Source of the DNA: CAZSCF01 sp964636505
Lineage (GTDB): Bacteria > Patescibacteriota > Minisyncoccia > Moranbacterales > UBA2206
Reading direction: 5' to 3'
Length of the DNA: 64,000 nt
Assembly: GCA_964636505.1 (NCBI GenBank)
Contig: CAZWRY010000003.1
Coordinates: forward strand, 1-64,000
The translations under genes and the position numbers were made by a program. Positions 42,764 to 51,266 of the stretch are shown here, piece by piece. Position 1 is the first letter of the stretch. Each line of letters opens with the position of its first letter. Below the pieces are notes generated by a model. That model ran no database searches and was not told where the DNA came from. It was given only the letters and a program-made list of their open reading frames with translations.

Positions 42764-43822
42764 CTAAACAGCTGATTTTGGGATAATAAATGAGTTTAAA
42801 AGAGTCCCATTTACCGAAAAAGTTTTGACCGTTATTTGCTCGCCTGCGACTTCAACTATGCCATAGCCTGACCCAACAGAAGAATACTCGGCCGTCCCAG
42901 GCTTGGGAGGCAAATGGTTGAATGTGTCCGTATTTCCAAAAACAAATTGATAAATGCCCTCTACTTTTCTTCTGGATTGAATATGCTCATGTCCGGAAAA
43001 AACAGCTTTTACTTTGTGCTTTTTTAAAATTGACCAAAGTTCATTGCGATCGTGTGGATTCTTATCCAGACTTTCCCCTATTTTGGAATTGGTTGGATAG
43101 GCTGGTTCATGAAAAAATACGAAAACATTTTTTTGTTTGTTTTTGGCCAGATCACTTTCCAACCATTTTCTTTGGGCACCATTTATTTCGTTTTCCTTGG
43201 GATTATCGCTAGCCAGAGCCACAAAATGGGAATTGGCGTAATCAAAAGAATAAACCAGTTCTGAAAACCCAGCTGGACCATTATTGGGTAAATTGAAAAA
43301 TTTCTGCCAAACTCTATCAGCTTTCTCTTCGCCAATCCTGTCGTGATTGCCTTGCACAGGGTATATTTTTTGTTTGAAAAAAGATTTCCACTTAGCCAGC
43401 TTGCCTTCACATTTACTGTCGCCATCACAGCTCGAAACAATATCCCCGGTCGCCAAAATAAAATCAACATTTTGATTAGCAATGCTTCTGGAGGCCTTGG
43501 CCAAATTACCTGAAACATTATTGGGATCATTTTGAGTGTCGCCCACTAAAGCGAAGGAAAATTCGATTTCCTCTCCTTTTTCTGATTCAGCCGTCGCAAC
43601 TTCTGGTTCCGTGACAGTTTTTTCTTGAATATCAGGATTATTGTCAGCTGCTGGCACTTCCACTTTTTCCTCTTGAGCCAGCGGCTTGACTACCCATGCA
43701 TTTTGAGTTTTTTTCTGAGCATTAAGTCGCAGTTGTGCTATCAGAATGCCGGATCCGAACGATCCTCCGACCAAGACCAAAAAGGCTACCATAGCCAATA
43801 TTTTTTTAAGCGCAGGATTCAT
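42764..43822 (-). CDS. Membrane-anchored calcineurin-like metallophosphoesterase
   Basis: 352 aa. N-terminal membrane helix (about 8-30), linker, then the metallophosphoesterase domain: FALVGDTQND, ATGDIVSS, GNHDRIG, FFHEPAY and SGHEHIQS, the five metal-ligand blocks in order. Substrate could be a phosphodiester, nucleotide or phosphoprotein outside the cell; not determinable here. The -10 TATAAT lies about 12 nt upstream of the ATG. Confidence 0.92.
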   Translation of the reverse strand: MNPALKKILAMVAFLVLVGGSFGSGILIAQLRLNAQKKTQNAWVVKPLAQEEKVEVPAADNNPDIQEKTVTEPEVATAESEKGEEIEFSFALVGDTQNDPNNVSGNLAKASRSIANQNVDFILATGDIVSSCDGDSKCEGKLAKWKSFFKQKIYPVQGNHDRIGEEKADRVWQKFFNLPNNGPAGFSELVYSFDYANSHFVALASDNPKENEINGAQRKWLESDLAKNKQKNVFVFFHEPAYPTNSKIGESLDKNPHDRNELWSILKKHKVKAVFSGHEHIQSRRKVEGIYQFVFGNTDTFNHLPPKPGTAEYSSVGSGYGIVEVAGEQITVKTFSVNGTLLNSFIIPKSAV

Positions 43823-43888
43823 ATATGGTAATTATACCACAACACCCCAGCTATAAACCCCGCCCAAAGCTAATCTCTGGAGTAAATT

Positions 43889-46363
43889 TTAAAAAAAGCT
43901 AAAACGCCAAGAGAAAAAGTTAAGTATTCTTTGAAAAATATAAGCAAACCCGCTCCAGATAAAGGATCGTTCTCCTTTAGAATTAGCATAAACGCTGTTT
44001 TCAAGCGACTGGATATCATATTGGCGCAAGGGCAAGCCAAATATTTCTTGCTTTTGATTTTTTGTCTGTGATAAATTAGACTCAGGCCTGCTTTCGGATT
44101 TTGTGCCAACTGCAGCCAATATTTTGGGAATTTTTTCTGGTATAGTTCTCTTTTGTTTCTCTTTTAGATCATTTCTTCCTGATGACTCTTTGTGACTAGA
44201 ATATTTTTTCCTAGAATGACTGTTGTTTTTAGATGCTCCGTTTTTTCCCTTTCCTGAAGATATTGTTTCTGTATTTTCGTTTTTAATTTCATTTTTTGAA
44301 ATAGTAGCCACAAAATTATTTTTATCACCTAGCGTTGCCGTACCTTGAAAAACTGCCGTTGATTCAGAGTCATCTTGCGAAGAATTTTTATTTTCAACAA
44401 TTCTCGTTGCTTCAATTTTATATTCACCGCTTCCGGTGCCTTGAGTCAAGATCTGATAATCGCCTTCTTGGGGATTGGGTATGGAAACAAACTCTGAATC
44501 AACATCCGAACCGGTATAATAGGCACCATCTATTTCATTAAATGTCCCGCCGGTGGAAAAATTTTTGCCCATTCTTTTTCCATCCGGCGCCACTATTTGA
44601 ATATCAATCGGAGAAAAGACGTGTACAAGTAACATATCTTTTATTAAAGAATCTCTATTTTCATTTTTTGGTCTTTTGTCAGTAAGTAATTCCAAAACAT
44701 CTTTTTGCGCTTCAGTTGGCAATCCTCTATGATCAGAATTTATTTCAAGCAATAAATCTTCAGGTACATTATTACTTCGAGCTGATTCAATTGGCACGGT
44801 TTGATCTCCTTCATTTTTTATTAAGCCCCTATCTCCTATAATAACTTCGAATCCATGCGGATAGCCATGTTGCCAAAGCTTACCCATATCGGTTTCAATG
44901 ATTTTCATTCCGGAAATTGTGCTTTCAACATTGTTCAGATTGCCAATTATTTTATCAAATTCAATGTATCTAAGTTTTTCCTTCTTAATTTCGCTGTTAA
45001 GATTTTCCAAAAATTCATTCCTTGGATAGCCGGTTGGGTAGTTTTTGTAAGTACCCATCTTCACATTTTGAAGATAATCATAAACAGGCAGAAGTTCTTT
45101 GAGTGAAGAAACCGGTCTCTGGTGCAAATAGTCAAAAACATCAGAAAATTCATTTTCCTTGGCTTCTTGCTCAACCATATGTTTTACATATAAATCTCCT
45201 GCATTGAGTAGCCAGGCATTGCCATCCCACTTTAAATAGGCTTCAGGAGCCCCATTATGGGGCGTACCTAAAGTTATCAATTGATCCACGTCGTCTTGAT
45301 AATAGTTTGATTCAATATATTCTCTGGCCAAAAGTCCGCCCATAGAATGAGCCACAATATCCACCTTAGGCCAATTCCTATCTTTTTTTATTTGGTTAAT
45401 TTTATCTCGTAAAAGCTTGGCATTATCCACGTTACTATCTCTCCACTCATAAGGAAAAGCGAATAAATCTTTTTCTGGAGCATAACCGTTGTCAGCCAGT
45501 TCTTGGTACAAATTATCATAAATATGAAATACTGGATCAATTTGCCATTTATCATCCTTTTTTTGCGACCCTAAAATCCCCGGGATAATTATGACCGGGT
45601 CTAAAAAGTCAGCTTCTGTAAGCCAAGAAGAAAAATCAATGCCGTCACTTAAATATCTATACATTATTCTTCCATAGTCATAATCCAGTTCTTCTTTTTG
45701 GGGCCCATCTGAATCTCCCCACCAATTATACCTAAAATCCAAAGGTGGGTTTGGTTGATAACCGCCATAAATAGCATCATAGCTGCTATTATTAAAAAAT
45801 TTTGATCGATTAACTTTAATATTTTGCGATGAAACGCTATTGCTTATATAAATACCGATAAAATTATCATGTATAGATGAATTTTCTATCGTAAGTTTTC
45901 CCCCATTAACATTAATTGCACCCGAAGACCAGGCTAACGCATTGGCGAAAAGATCATCTTTCATAACTGGAAAAGCCCCGCCGCCAGAACCGCTGATGTC
46001 CACTCCAGTCATAAAGACTTCGCCACCATTCCAAATATTTACAAGTGAGCTACTGTTATTTTTACCTTGAAACAAAACATTTTCTTTGTTTGTTCCTTTT
46101 ACAAACAAATTGCCTTCAACATTTAATCTGCCGCCATTAAAAACTATCTTGACTCCCCTTTTAATAACCAGCATTCCTCCCGCCTCTATGGTTATATCAC
46201 TGCTGATTTCTTTGTCCTCTGCCCATTCTTCATAGCCAGCTATTGCTTGTTCTTCCCGGGCAAATAATTGTTTGAGGTTTTGTTTGAAAAATATGGGCGA
46301 AAGACTTGGAACAAAAGAAAAAAAAATAAATAAAAGCAATAGTACCCTCCTTAATACTTTCAT
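43889..46363 (-). CDS. Large secreted protein with beta-helix and lipase/acyltransferase domains
   Basis: 824 aa. Signal peptide (about 1-25), then a repeat-rich region (about 50-230) with NVEGNLFVKG and IENSSIHDNFIGIYISNS typical of a right-handed beta-helix. The alpha/beta hydrolase part has VIIIPGILGSQ (oxyanion region), VAHSMGGLLAREYIE (Ser near 339) and LGTPHNGAPE, like PGAP1/LCAT-type lipases. A Ser/Lys-rich linker precedes a hydrophobic C-terminus. Fusion of a beta-helix to a lipase is uncommon. It follows a small membrane protein by 5 nt. Confidence 0.82.
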   Translation of the reverse strand: MKVLRRVLLLLFIFFSFVPSLSPIFFKQNLKQLFAREEQAIAGYEEWAEDKEISSDITIEAGGMLVIKRGVKIVFNGGRLNVEGNLFVKGTNKENVLFQGKNNSSSLVNIWNGGEVFMTGVDISGSGGGAFPVMKDDLFANALAWSSGAINVNGGKLTIENSSIHDNFIGIYISNSVSSQNIKVNRSKFFNNSSYDAIYGGYQPNPPLDFRYNWWGDSDGPQKEELDYDYGRIMYRYLSDGIDFSSWLTEADFLDPVIIIPGILGSQKKDDKWQIDPVFHIYDNLYQELADNGYAPEKDLFAFPYEWRDSNVDNAKLLRDKINQIKKDRNWPKVDIVAHSMGGLLAREYIESNYYQDDVDQLITLGTPHNGAPEAYLKWDGNAWLLNAGDLYVKHMVEQEAKENEFSDVFDYLHQRPVSSLKELLPVYDYLQNVKMGTYKNYPTGYPRNEFLENLNSEIKKEKLRYIEFDKIIGNLNNVESTISGMKIIETDMGKLWQHGYPHGFEVIIGDRGLIKNEGDQTVPIESARSNNVPEDLLLEINSDHRGLPTEAQKDVLELLTDKRPKNENRDSLIKDMLLVHVFSPIDIQIVAPDGKRMGKNFSTGGTFNEIDGAYYTGSDVDSEFVSIPNPQEGDYQILTQGTGSGEYKIEATRIVENKNSSQDDSESTAVFQGTATLGDKNNFVATISKNEIKNENTETISSGKGKNGASKNNSHSRKKYSSHKESSGRNDLKEKQKRTIPEKIPKILAAVGTKSESRPESNLSQTKNQKQEIFGLPLRQYDIQSLENSVYANSKGERSFIWSGFAYIFQRILNFFSWRFSFF

Positions 46364-46368
46364 CTTTT

Positions 46369-46638
46369 TTATTTTTTATTTTTGAAATAATAAATGATTA
46401 AAATAATATTTATCAATGGCCAAATTGGAAAATTAACATATTTCATCCAACCGATATTGTAAGCAATAAACATTCCGGATTCTAGGTTTATTAAAAACCC
46501 AAGACTTCCTAAAACTGAAAAGATAATAAAAGAAAGTAGTTTTTTCCGAGTAAACACGAAAAAAATAAGACCGATAAAAAATGCTAGTCCTAAAAAAATA
46601 AGACTTACGGTTAAATCAAATTCTGGATCAGAAAACAT
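46369..46638 (-). CDS. Small membrane protein, unknown
   Basis: 89 aa with three hydrophobic segments (DLTVSLIFLGLAFFIGLIFF; LLSFIIFSVLGSLGFLI; FPIWPLINIILIIYYF). Not recognised. It is the first gene before the beta-helix lipase and probably co-transcribed; it could act as an accessory membrane factor, which is speculation. Confidence 0.6.
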   Translation of the reverse strand: MFSDPEFDLTVSLIFLGLAFFIGLIFFVFTRKKLLSFIIFSVLGSLGFLINLESGMFIAYNIGWMKYVNFPIWPLINIILIIYYFKNKK

Positions 46639-46664
46639 ATATTTATTTTAATATTCATTTCTAT

Positions 46665-46692
46665 ACTATACCACTTTTCTCAATTTTTGCAA
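46665..46692 (-). promoter_or_regulatory. Promoter of the small membrane protein and lipase pair
   Basis: TTGCAA (46687-46692), 16-bp spacer, TATAGT (46665-46670) on the minus strand, leader about 20 nt. Confidence 0.6.
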
Positions 46693-46719
46693 GATAATCT
46701 ATTTTGCCTTTATACAAAC

Positions 46720-46745
46720 AAAAAACCAGGGTTATCGTACCTGGC
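46720..46745 (-). terminator. Intrinsic terminator after the gene at 46772
   Basis: ccagg/cctgg stem with an 8-9 nt loop, followed on the minus strand by T5-GTTTG. Placed 27 nt after the stop codon. Confidence 0.75.
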
Positions 46746-46771
46746 TTACGCTTCCAATTGGAAGATCGGTT

Positions 46772-47008
46772 TTATCTTAAATCGGGATCCACATCAAAAT
46801 GATGATGGATAAATTCCAAGTCTGCCGGATTAATTTTTGCCTTCAATATGCGGCAACTTTCTCCGAAATTGTTTTTGCAAACCAATGTTAAAGAGTCCGG
46901 CGTTATCAATAAATCTTTTACCGCATACTCCTTACCTCTTGTAAACGCCTCCTCCCCGACATGAGAGCCGTATTTACTCATGACACCAATCAGACATTTG
47001 ATCATCAT
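46772..47008 (-). CDS. Small cytoplasmic protein, unknown
   Basis: 78 aa from ATG at 47008. An AGGAGG ribosome site lies 8 nt upstream and the predicted promoter at 47056-47083 rules out the longer frame. Sequence MMIKCLIGVMSKYGSH...DLLITPDSLTLVCKNNFGES...HHHFDVDPDLR; the His triplet and Asp pair near the end could bind metal. No family recognised. Confidence 0.55.
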   Translation of the reverse strand: MMIKCLIGVMSKYGSHVGEEAFTRGKEYAVKDLLITPDSLTLVCKNNFGESCRILKAKINPADLEFIHHHFDVDPDLR

Positions 47009-47055
47009 CTTTTTTGCCTCCTTTTGAAATATTTTCAAAAAAACTAATTCAGACC

Positions 47056-47083
47056 AGTCTAACATAAAGCCGCATTTCGTCAA
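47056..47083 (-). promoter_or_regulatory. Promoter of the gene at 46772-47008
   Basis: TTGACG (47078-47083), 16-bp spacer, TAGACT (47056-47061) on the minus strand. A weak TTTTGAAA/TTTCAAAA stem lies next to the AGGAGG site and may modulate access. Confidence 0.65.
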
Positions 47084-47093
47084 CACAAGATGC

Positions 47094-47128
47094 AAAAAAC
47101 GGGCCTTTCTCAAAAAGGTCCGTTTTTT
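47094..47128. terminator. Bidirectional terminator after the CAP-domain gene
   Basis: acgggccttt/aaaggtccgt arms with a short loop, flanked by A6 and T6, so it works on both strands. It ends the CAP-domain gene (stop at 47166). Confidence 0.9.
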
Positions 47129-47165
47129 AATTGAAGCTTGGAGTTTCAAACATATTCATATTTTT

Positions 47166-48062
47166 TCATCTGCGCAATTTCATTTGTTCCAGATAAATTG
47201 TCTTTACATTCCCCGGTTTAACCGAAAATCTTTCCAAAAAATCCAAATATTCTTCCCGACTGATAGTATAGAGATTGAAGGAAGCCGGCAGTTTGTTGCT
47301 TTTTTTTTGCGAAATCCAGAAAGAACCCAAAATAACCCAAATCAGGATAAGCGAATTAATGAAAATAATTGCCAGAAGAACTGTTGCCGATCCATTATTC
47401 AAATAACCCAAATATTTTTCTTTCTTATTTCCCATAATAGAGCTCGGTAAGTTTTTTCCGGTTGCTACCATACCGTTAAAATTTTTCAACAGACTGGCTT
47501 CAACTTTAGGCAAAGAATTTTTTACTGCAAATGGCGCAGCGTTTCCTTCCGCCTTTATTCCTTCAGCATAGGCCAATTGCGTTCCGAATTCCTGAACTGT
47601 TATCGTAGCTAGCTTTCCATTAATAAATCCTTTTTTCACGGCAATTCCGACTTCGGAAAAATTGGTATCCAAAATATTCTTTCGGTGCGTTTCGCTTTCC
47701 ATCCAAGCTTTTTGTTGGGCTTCCGCCGAAGAAAAATTAATCGCCAAATTTTCTCCGGCAAATTTGTAGTCATAACCTTCTTTTTCAAACCAAATCCAAG
47801 GCGTGATTCCTTTGGGCGAAGTATGAGCAAAATAGTTATTTTGAAGCATATCATCAGCTTTATCAGAAGCCACTTGAAAAAGCGTTTCGTTTACCCTGAG
47901 CGGCGGCAAATTATTCTCAACTCTGGCTTGGTTCATAAGCTCCAAGACACTCATTTCGGTAATTGAGCTGGCCAAAGCTTCTCTCCCCCAAAAAGCAAAA
48001 AAAACCAAAAATATCAGGCTAAATGTGATTTTATTAAATTGTATGCCGTTTTTTAACCTCAT
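47166..48062 (-). CDS. Secreted CAP-domain (SCP/PR-1-like) membrane protein
   Basis: 298 aa from ATG at 48062; an earlier TTG start lies in the leader U-tract and is rejected. Signal segment (about 10-32), then CAP domain with LMNQARVENNLPPL, FAHTSPKGITPW, FAGENLAINF and SETHRKNILDTNFSEVGIAV, the His/Glu pairs of the family. A second membrane helix (about 215-240) near the C-terminus anchors it. CAP proteins have roles from proteolysis to lipid binding; role here unknown. Its leader contains an attenuator-like hairpin. Confidence 0.88.
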   Translation of the reverse strand: MRLKNGIQFNKITFSLIFLVFFAFWGREALASSITEMSVLELMNQARVENNLPPLRVNETLFQVASDKADDMLQNNYFAHTSPKGITPWIWFEKEGYDYKFAGENLAINFSSAEAQQKAWMESETHRKNILDTNFSEVGIAVKKGFINGKLATITVQEFGTQLAYAEGIKAEGNAAPFAVKNSLPKVEASLLKNFNGMVATGKNLPSSIMGNKKEKYLGYLNNGSATVLLAIIFINSLILIWVILGSFWISQKKSNKLPASFNLYTISREEYLDFLERFSVKPGNVKTIYLEQMKLRR

Positions 48063-48081
48063 AGACAATAGCAAAAAAAAC

Positions 48082-48105
48082 AAAAAAAGCGGTTCACCCG
48101 CTCTT
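48082..48105 (-). promoter_or_regulatory. Terminator-like hairpin in the CAP-gene leader
   Basis: Eight-base stem AAGAGCGG/CCGCTTTT (minus strand) followed by T7. It lies between the promoter (48147-48175) and the ATG (48062), so it acts as a potential attenuator. The 20 nt ending in this stem (AGATGC then TTTAAGAGCGGGTG) match 16 of 20 with the leader of paralog 3 at 62284-62335. Confidence 0.75.
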
Positions 48106-48146
48106 AAAGCATCTTTTCTAAGTCATTTTGAAACTTCTACCCTTTA

Positions 48147-48175
48147 ATTATACTCTTTTTGACGGCAAAAGTCAA
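48147..48175 (-). promoter_or_regulatory. Strong promoter of the CAP-domain gene
   Basis: TTGACT (48170-48175), 17-bp spacer, TATAAT (48147-48152) on the minus strand, starting right after the stop codon of paralog 2. Confidence 0.9.
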
Positions 48176-48181
48176 CCAAAA

Positions 48182-49240
48182 TTATTTGTTCAGTTTTTTG
48201 AAATACAAATCCACATCATCAATCCATTTTTTGACAGCCTTTGGATTATCCCAAGAACAATCATAACCGCACTTCCAAACCACCATTTTGGCCGGCGTGT
48301 TTAGTTTTTCATTAGAAACTAAAAATTCAATTCTCTTGGCCACTGTATCCACAGCATCTTCCGGACTATCAAAACAAGTGTGTCCGCCTGTTCCCATGCG
48401 ATCACGTATGCCTCGATAACCCCAATAATTAAAGCAGTCCTGACCATTCAGAACCGGGACTCGTTTCCCCCAAGCACTTTCTTTTTTGGCAATCGCCACT
48501 AGAAGCGCAGCCACTATCTTATCTTTTTTGACTATTTGCGGAACCATTTTCTCAATCGGATAACCTTCAACCATTTTCTCAATTTCTTCTTTCATCGCCT
48601 TTTTGGCTTCGCTTTCTTTTTCATATTTTCCATAGTCACCAAGAAGCTTTGTCATAAATTCCGGGTCAATATCATCAATTAAATCTTGCTCATCTACTTT
48701 ATTGGTATATGTTCCAGCTACCTGGGCTGGCTGGTTTTCTTCTATTTTAGCCGAAACACTGCTACCCAGATACCGGTAGACCATGGTCATCGTAATCATG
48801 CCAAAAATCACCGCTCCTACAATGGAAACATTCCACATTCTAGCAACCGAAAGTCCCTGAACGGAACCCCTAATTAAATCCGTAAAATAGTTTTCCAAAT
48901 TTAAATACCTCTTTTTGATCGCCAGATAAAAAATATCTGTTTGTTTCACGGAATAAATTCTAGTTTTTTCAAATTGATTGGAATTCAAGCTGTCAAAGCG
49001 TTTGATTACTCTAAAAATCCTTTCCCTTTTCAAAAGTTTTTGATATTCTTCCGGAGTAAAATAGAGTTTTGAATTTTGAGTAAAAAAAGACTCAATTCTT
49101 CCTTTTCTGGAAAACCAAACCGATTTTGTTTTTTTTCTTTTTACAAAGTTAAACAAAGGATAATCAAAAGACCTGGGACCCTTAATTTTTCCCGGCAAAC
49201 CATCAATAAAAAGTTTTTTTGATTTTTGTTTTTGATTCAT
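48182..49240 (-). CDS. Membrane-anchored wall-enzyme-like protein, paralog 2 of 3
   Basis: 352 aa. A basic N-terminal region of about 135 residues (cytoplasmic) precedes one membrane helix (about 137-160, VSIVGAVIFGMITMTMVY). The C-terminal module repeats the signature of paralogs 1 and 3: AIAKKESAWG, DCFNYWGYRG, GHTCFDSPEDAV, TPAKMVVWKCGYDCS and WIDDVDLYFKKL. The long cytoplasmic N-terminus distinguishes it. Enzymatic role is inferred only from the lysozyme-like Glu, and the family is not recognised. Confidence 0.68.
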   Translation of the reverse strand: MNQKQKSKKLFIDGLPGKIKGPRSFDYPLFNFVKRKKTKSVWFSRKGRIESFFTQNSKLYFTPEEYQKLLKRERIFRVIKRFDSLNSNQFEKTRIYSVKQTDIFYLAIKKRYLNLENYFTDLIRGSVQGLSVARMWNVSIVGAVIFGMITMTMVYRYLGSSVSAKIEENQPAQVAGTYTNKVDEQDLIDDIDPEFMTKLLGDYGKYEKESEAKKAMKEEIEKMVEGYPIEKMVPQIVKKDKIVAALLVAIAKKESAWGKRVPVLNGQDCFNYWGYRGIRDRMGTGGHTCFDSPEDAVDTVAKRIEFLVSNEKLNTPAKMVVWKCGYDCSWDNPKAVKKWIDDVDLYFKKLNK

Positions 49241-49300
49241 TAAAAAACTTTCAAGTCAATTTATTTAGATCGCTGGCTATTTCAAAAATATCCAAAAATT

Positions 49301-49699
49301 CTATTTTCCTTCGGCTTTATCCGTAAAAAATTTTTCAATATCCGATGAACCTATTAGACATTGACCGTTGGAATAAAGGAAAGGTACTCCGATTTCTTCC
49401 TCTTTTAGACCGCATTCTAAGGCTTTTGTCTCTAAAAGAGCGGCATTTTTTTTATTATACCAAACTTCTAAAGAGTCGAATTTAACCTTTTCGGAAATTT
49501 TGTTGTCCATTAAAAATTTTTCCGTTTCAATGCAATGCGAACACTCTTTTCCATAGAAGAAAAGAATATCCGAAGTTATGGGCGTAGCCTCCTGATTTCC
49601 CTTAAAACCGCCGGCCCTTGAGCTCCAAAACCAAAGACCGACAAAAAGAGCAGCGCCAAAAACAATAACGGCAATAATTTTAATAACGTCTTTTTGCAT
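49301..49699 (-). CDS. Membrane-anchored thioredoxin-like protein
   Basis: 132 aa. N-terminal membrane helix (about 6-24), then a thioredoxin/glutaredoxin-like fold with FFYGKECSHCIETEKFL; the CSHC pair is the likely redox site. cis-Pro-like VPFLYSNGQCLIG follows. It probably reduces or isomerises disulfides of the Cys-rich exported proteins encoded nearby (49810-51932), an inference from context. Confidence 0.82.
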   Translation of the reverse strand: MQKDVIKIIAVIVFGAALFVGLWFWSSRAGGFKGNQEATPITSDILFFYGKECSHCIETEKFLMDNKISEKVKFDSLEVWYNKKNAALLETKALECGLKEEEIGVPFLYSNGQCLIGSSDIEKFFTDKAEGK

Positions 49700-49757
49700 A
49701 AAATAACCTGCATTTACTTTTTATCTTCTTAATTTTAACATGCCTGGAGATGATGTC

Positions 49758-49780
49758 AAAAAGCCCCAAAACATTTTGGG
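49758..49780 (-). terminator. Intrinsic terminator after the exported Cys-rich gene
   Basis: cccaaaa/ttttggg seven-base stem with a 2-nt loop, followed on the minus strand by GGC then T5. It is 30 nt downstream of the stop at 49810. Confidence 0.75.
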
Positions 49781-49809
49781 ACCAGAAAATATACAAAGTT
49801 AAAGAATGT

Positions 49810-50577
49810 TTAGGGGGCCACTTCTTTCCAGCTTCCGACATTTAAACATGGATCACAAACACAAGTTTGAGTACTCGGACAAGAAATTCCGTTATCTTCG
49901 CAATCTTTCGGAGTCGGCAAAGAGCTATCGGGACATCCGTTCCTATCCGTTCTCAAGCAAGTGGATTCCAAAGTGACAGTTTTCCCGCATGATTCAGCAC
50001 AAGCATCTTCACAGTTACTAACTATTAAGCAAGCATCGTATTTGTAATCCGGAACACAAGCTATGCGAGCCCGACTAAAATCAACCCAGCCAAAACCATA
50101 ATATTGGCCGTCAATAATTTCTCCGTCTCCATGCCAGCCATAACCGGTAAAGACATCTTCATTAAGGCTAACTCCACTCACATCTATATTTCCATTCCAC
50201 CCGCCAGAGTTTGACCCGTTTATTCCAACAATGACGGCATTACCGCTTAGAGAATTTCCTACCCGGCTAACTCCTCCAAAATTAATCCAACCGACATTAC
50301 TACTCCAAGCATAGCCAGATAAAAGCCCGTTCTCATCCGGTATGGTAACGCCATAAGAAATTGCTCCTCCGCCTTCATCTGATGTGGTGTTCGCACTGTT
50401 CATGCTTACCCACCCAATTCCCGTATCAATAGGCTGGCCTGGCTGCGCTATTCCCCCATCATTGCTACCGCCCCAAAGCCAACCCACGATTGATTTGCTG
50501 GCCAAAGCTTCTGACGCTTCCAATAAAGATAAGACTAGAAAAAGTATTGCGATGAAAAACAAATTTATTTTTTTCAT
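49810..50577 (-). CDS. Exported Cys-rich protein with repeated GYAWSSNVGW-type segment
   Basis: 255 aa. Signal peptide (1-26). Residues 30-170 include SGYAWSSNVGWINFGG and TGYGWHGDGE, a Gly/Trp-rich beta pattern common in exported proteins of Parcubacteria-type genomes. The C-terminal 85 residues hold about ten Cys (CVPDYKYDACLIVSNCEDACAES in pieces), likely disulfide-bonded. Function unknown. Last of three consecutive exported genes. Confidence 0.65.
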   Translation of the reverse strand: MKKINLFFIAILFLVLSLLEASEALASKSIVGWLWGGSNDGGIAQPGQPIDTGIGWVSMNSANTTSDEGGGAISYGVTIPDENGLLSGYAWSSNVGWINFGGVSRVGNSLSGNAVIVGINGSNSGGWNGNIDVSGVSLNEDVFTGYGWHGDGEIIDGQYYGFGWVDFSRARIACVPDYKYDACLIVSNCEDACAESCGKTVTLESTCLRTDRNGCPDSSLPTPKDCEDNGISCPSTQTCVCDPCLNVGSWKEVAP

Positions 50578-50611
50578 TTGTCTTTTTAAAAATTATTTTA
50601 ATAATCGTTTT

Positions 50612-51229
50612 TTATTTTTGATCTTTAATTCTTGTGGATTCAAACACCTTTAAATAATCGGGAAAAATAATCAGTTTAGTTGCCGTAAATTTATCGCCGG
50701 CAGTGCTAGTTTGTTCAGAAAAAACGGCAAAAACCGGATCGTTCAATGATTCGATCTTAAACTCGGTAAAAGCAACTTCTTGTTTATCCATTTTTGCTAA
50801 TTTTCCATTGCTCATGCTTATTATGGCCTTTTCAATTTTAGTCTTATCGGTAATCACGATATTTTTTAAAGGCAAAGATTGTGAAGCTTTCTCGTAGTTA
50901 GGACTGCCGATAAAATCAAAAGTTGGATTACCATCCAATGTCCAGTGTCCACGCAGTTGAATCACTTTTTCTCCCTCTACTGTTTTGACGTTTGGATTTT
51001 CGGCTAAACCTAGAAATCCTTGAGCTTTTTCTGGAATATTGACTTCAAAAATAGCCTCTCCGCTTTCTCCTTTTTGCAATGATCCGCCCGGCTTGCCTGC
51101 GTTCTGATATAAAACCGCATTATCCTTATTCCCGCTTGTTTTTTTCAAAATTACCGCAGAGAAAGAAAGAGAAACCAATGAAAGTGCAAGTGAAAGACCA
51201 ATAGCTATTTTTAATATTTTATCTTGCAT
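50612..51229 (-). CDS. Exported/anchored protein of unknown function
   Basis: 205 aa. N-terminal membrane segment (about 8-27), the rest beta-rich, with AIFEVNIPEKAQGFLGLAENPN and HWTLDGNPTFDFIGS. No Cys, unlike its neighbours. No family recognised. It is in the run of exported genes between 49810 and 51932 and is probably co-transcribed. Confidence 0.6.
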   Translation of the reverse strand: MQDKILKIAIGLSLALSLVSLSFSAVILKKTSGNKDNAVLYQNAGKPGGSLQKGESGEAIFEVNIPEKAQGFLGLAENPNVKTVEGEKVIQLRGHWTLDGNPTFDFIGSPNYEKASQSLPLKNIVITDKTKIEKAIISMSNGKLAKMDKQEVAFTEFKIESLNDPVFAVFSEQTSTAGDKFTATKLIIFPDYLKVFESTRIKDQK

Positions 51230-51266
51230 TTTATTTTATTTAAAAAATTAACCTTTTATTTTTTAT

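Noticed and set aside
47009..47149. Longer 125-codon version of the small gene at 46772
   Set aside because: Its first 47 codons precede the predicted transcription start and overlap a terminator; AGGAGG sits before ATG 47008.
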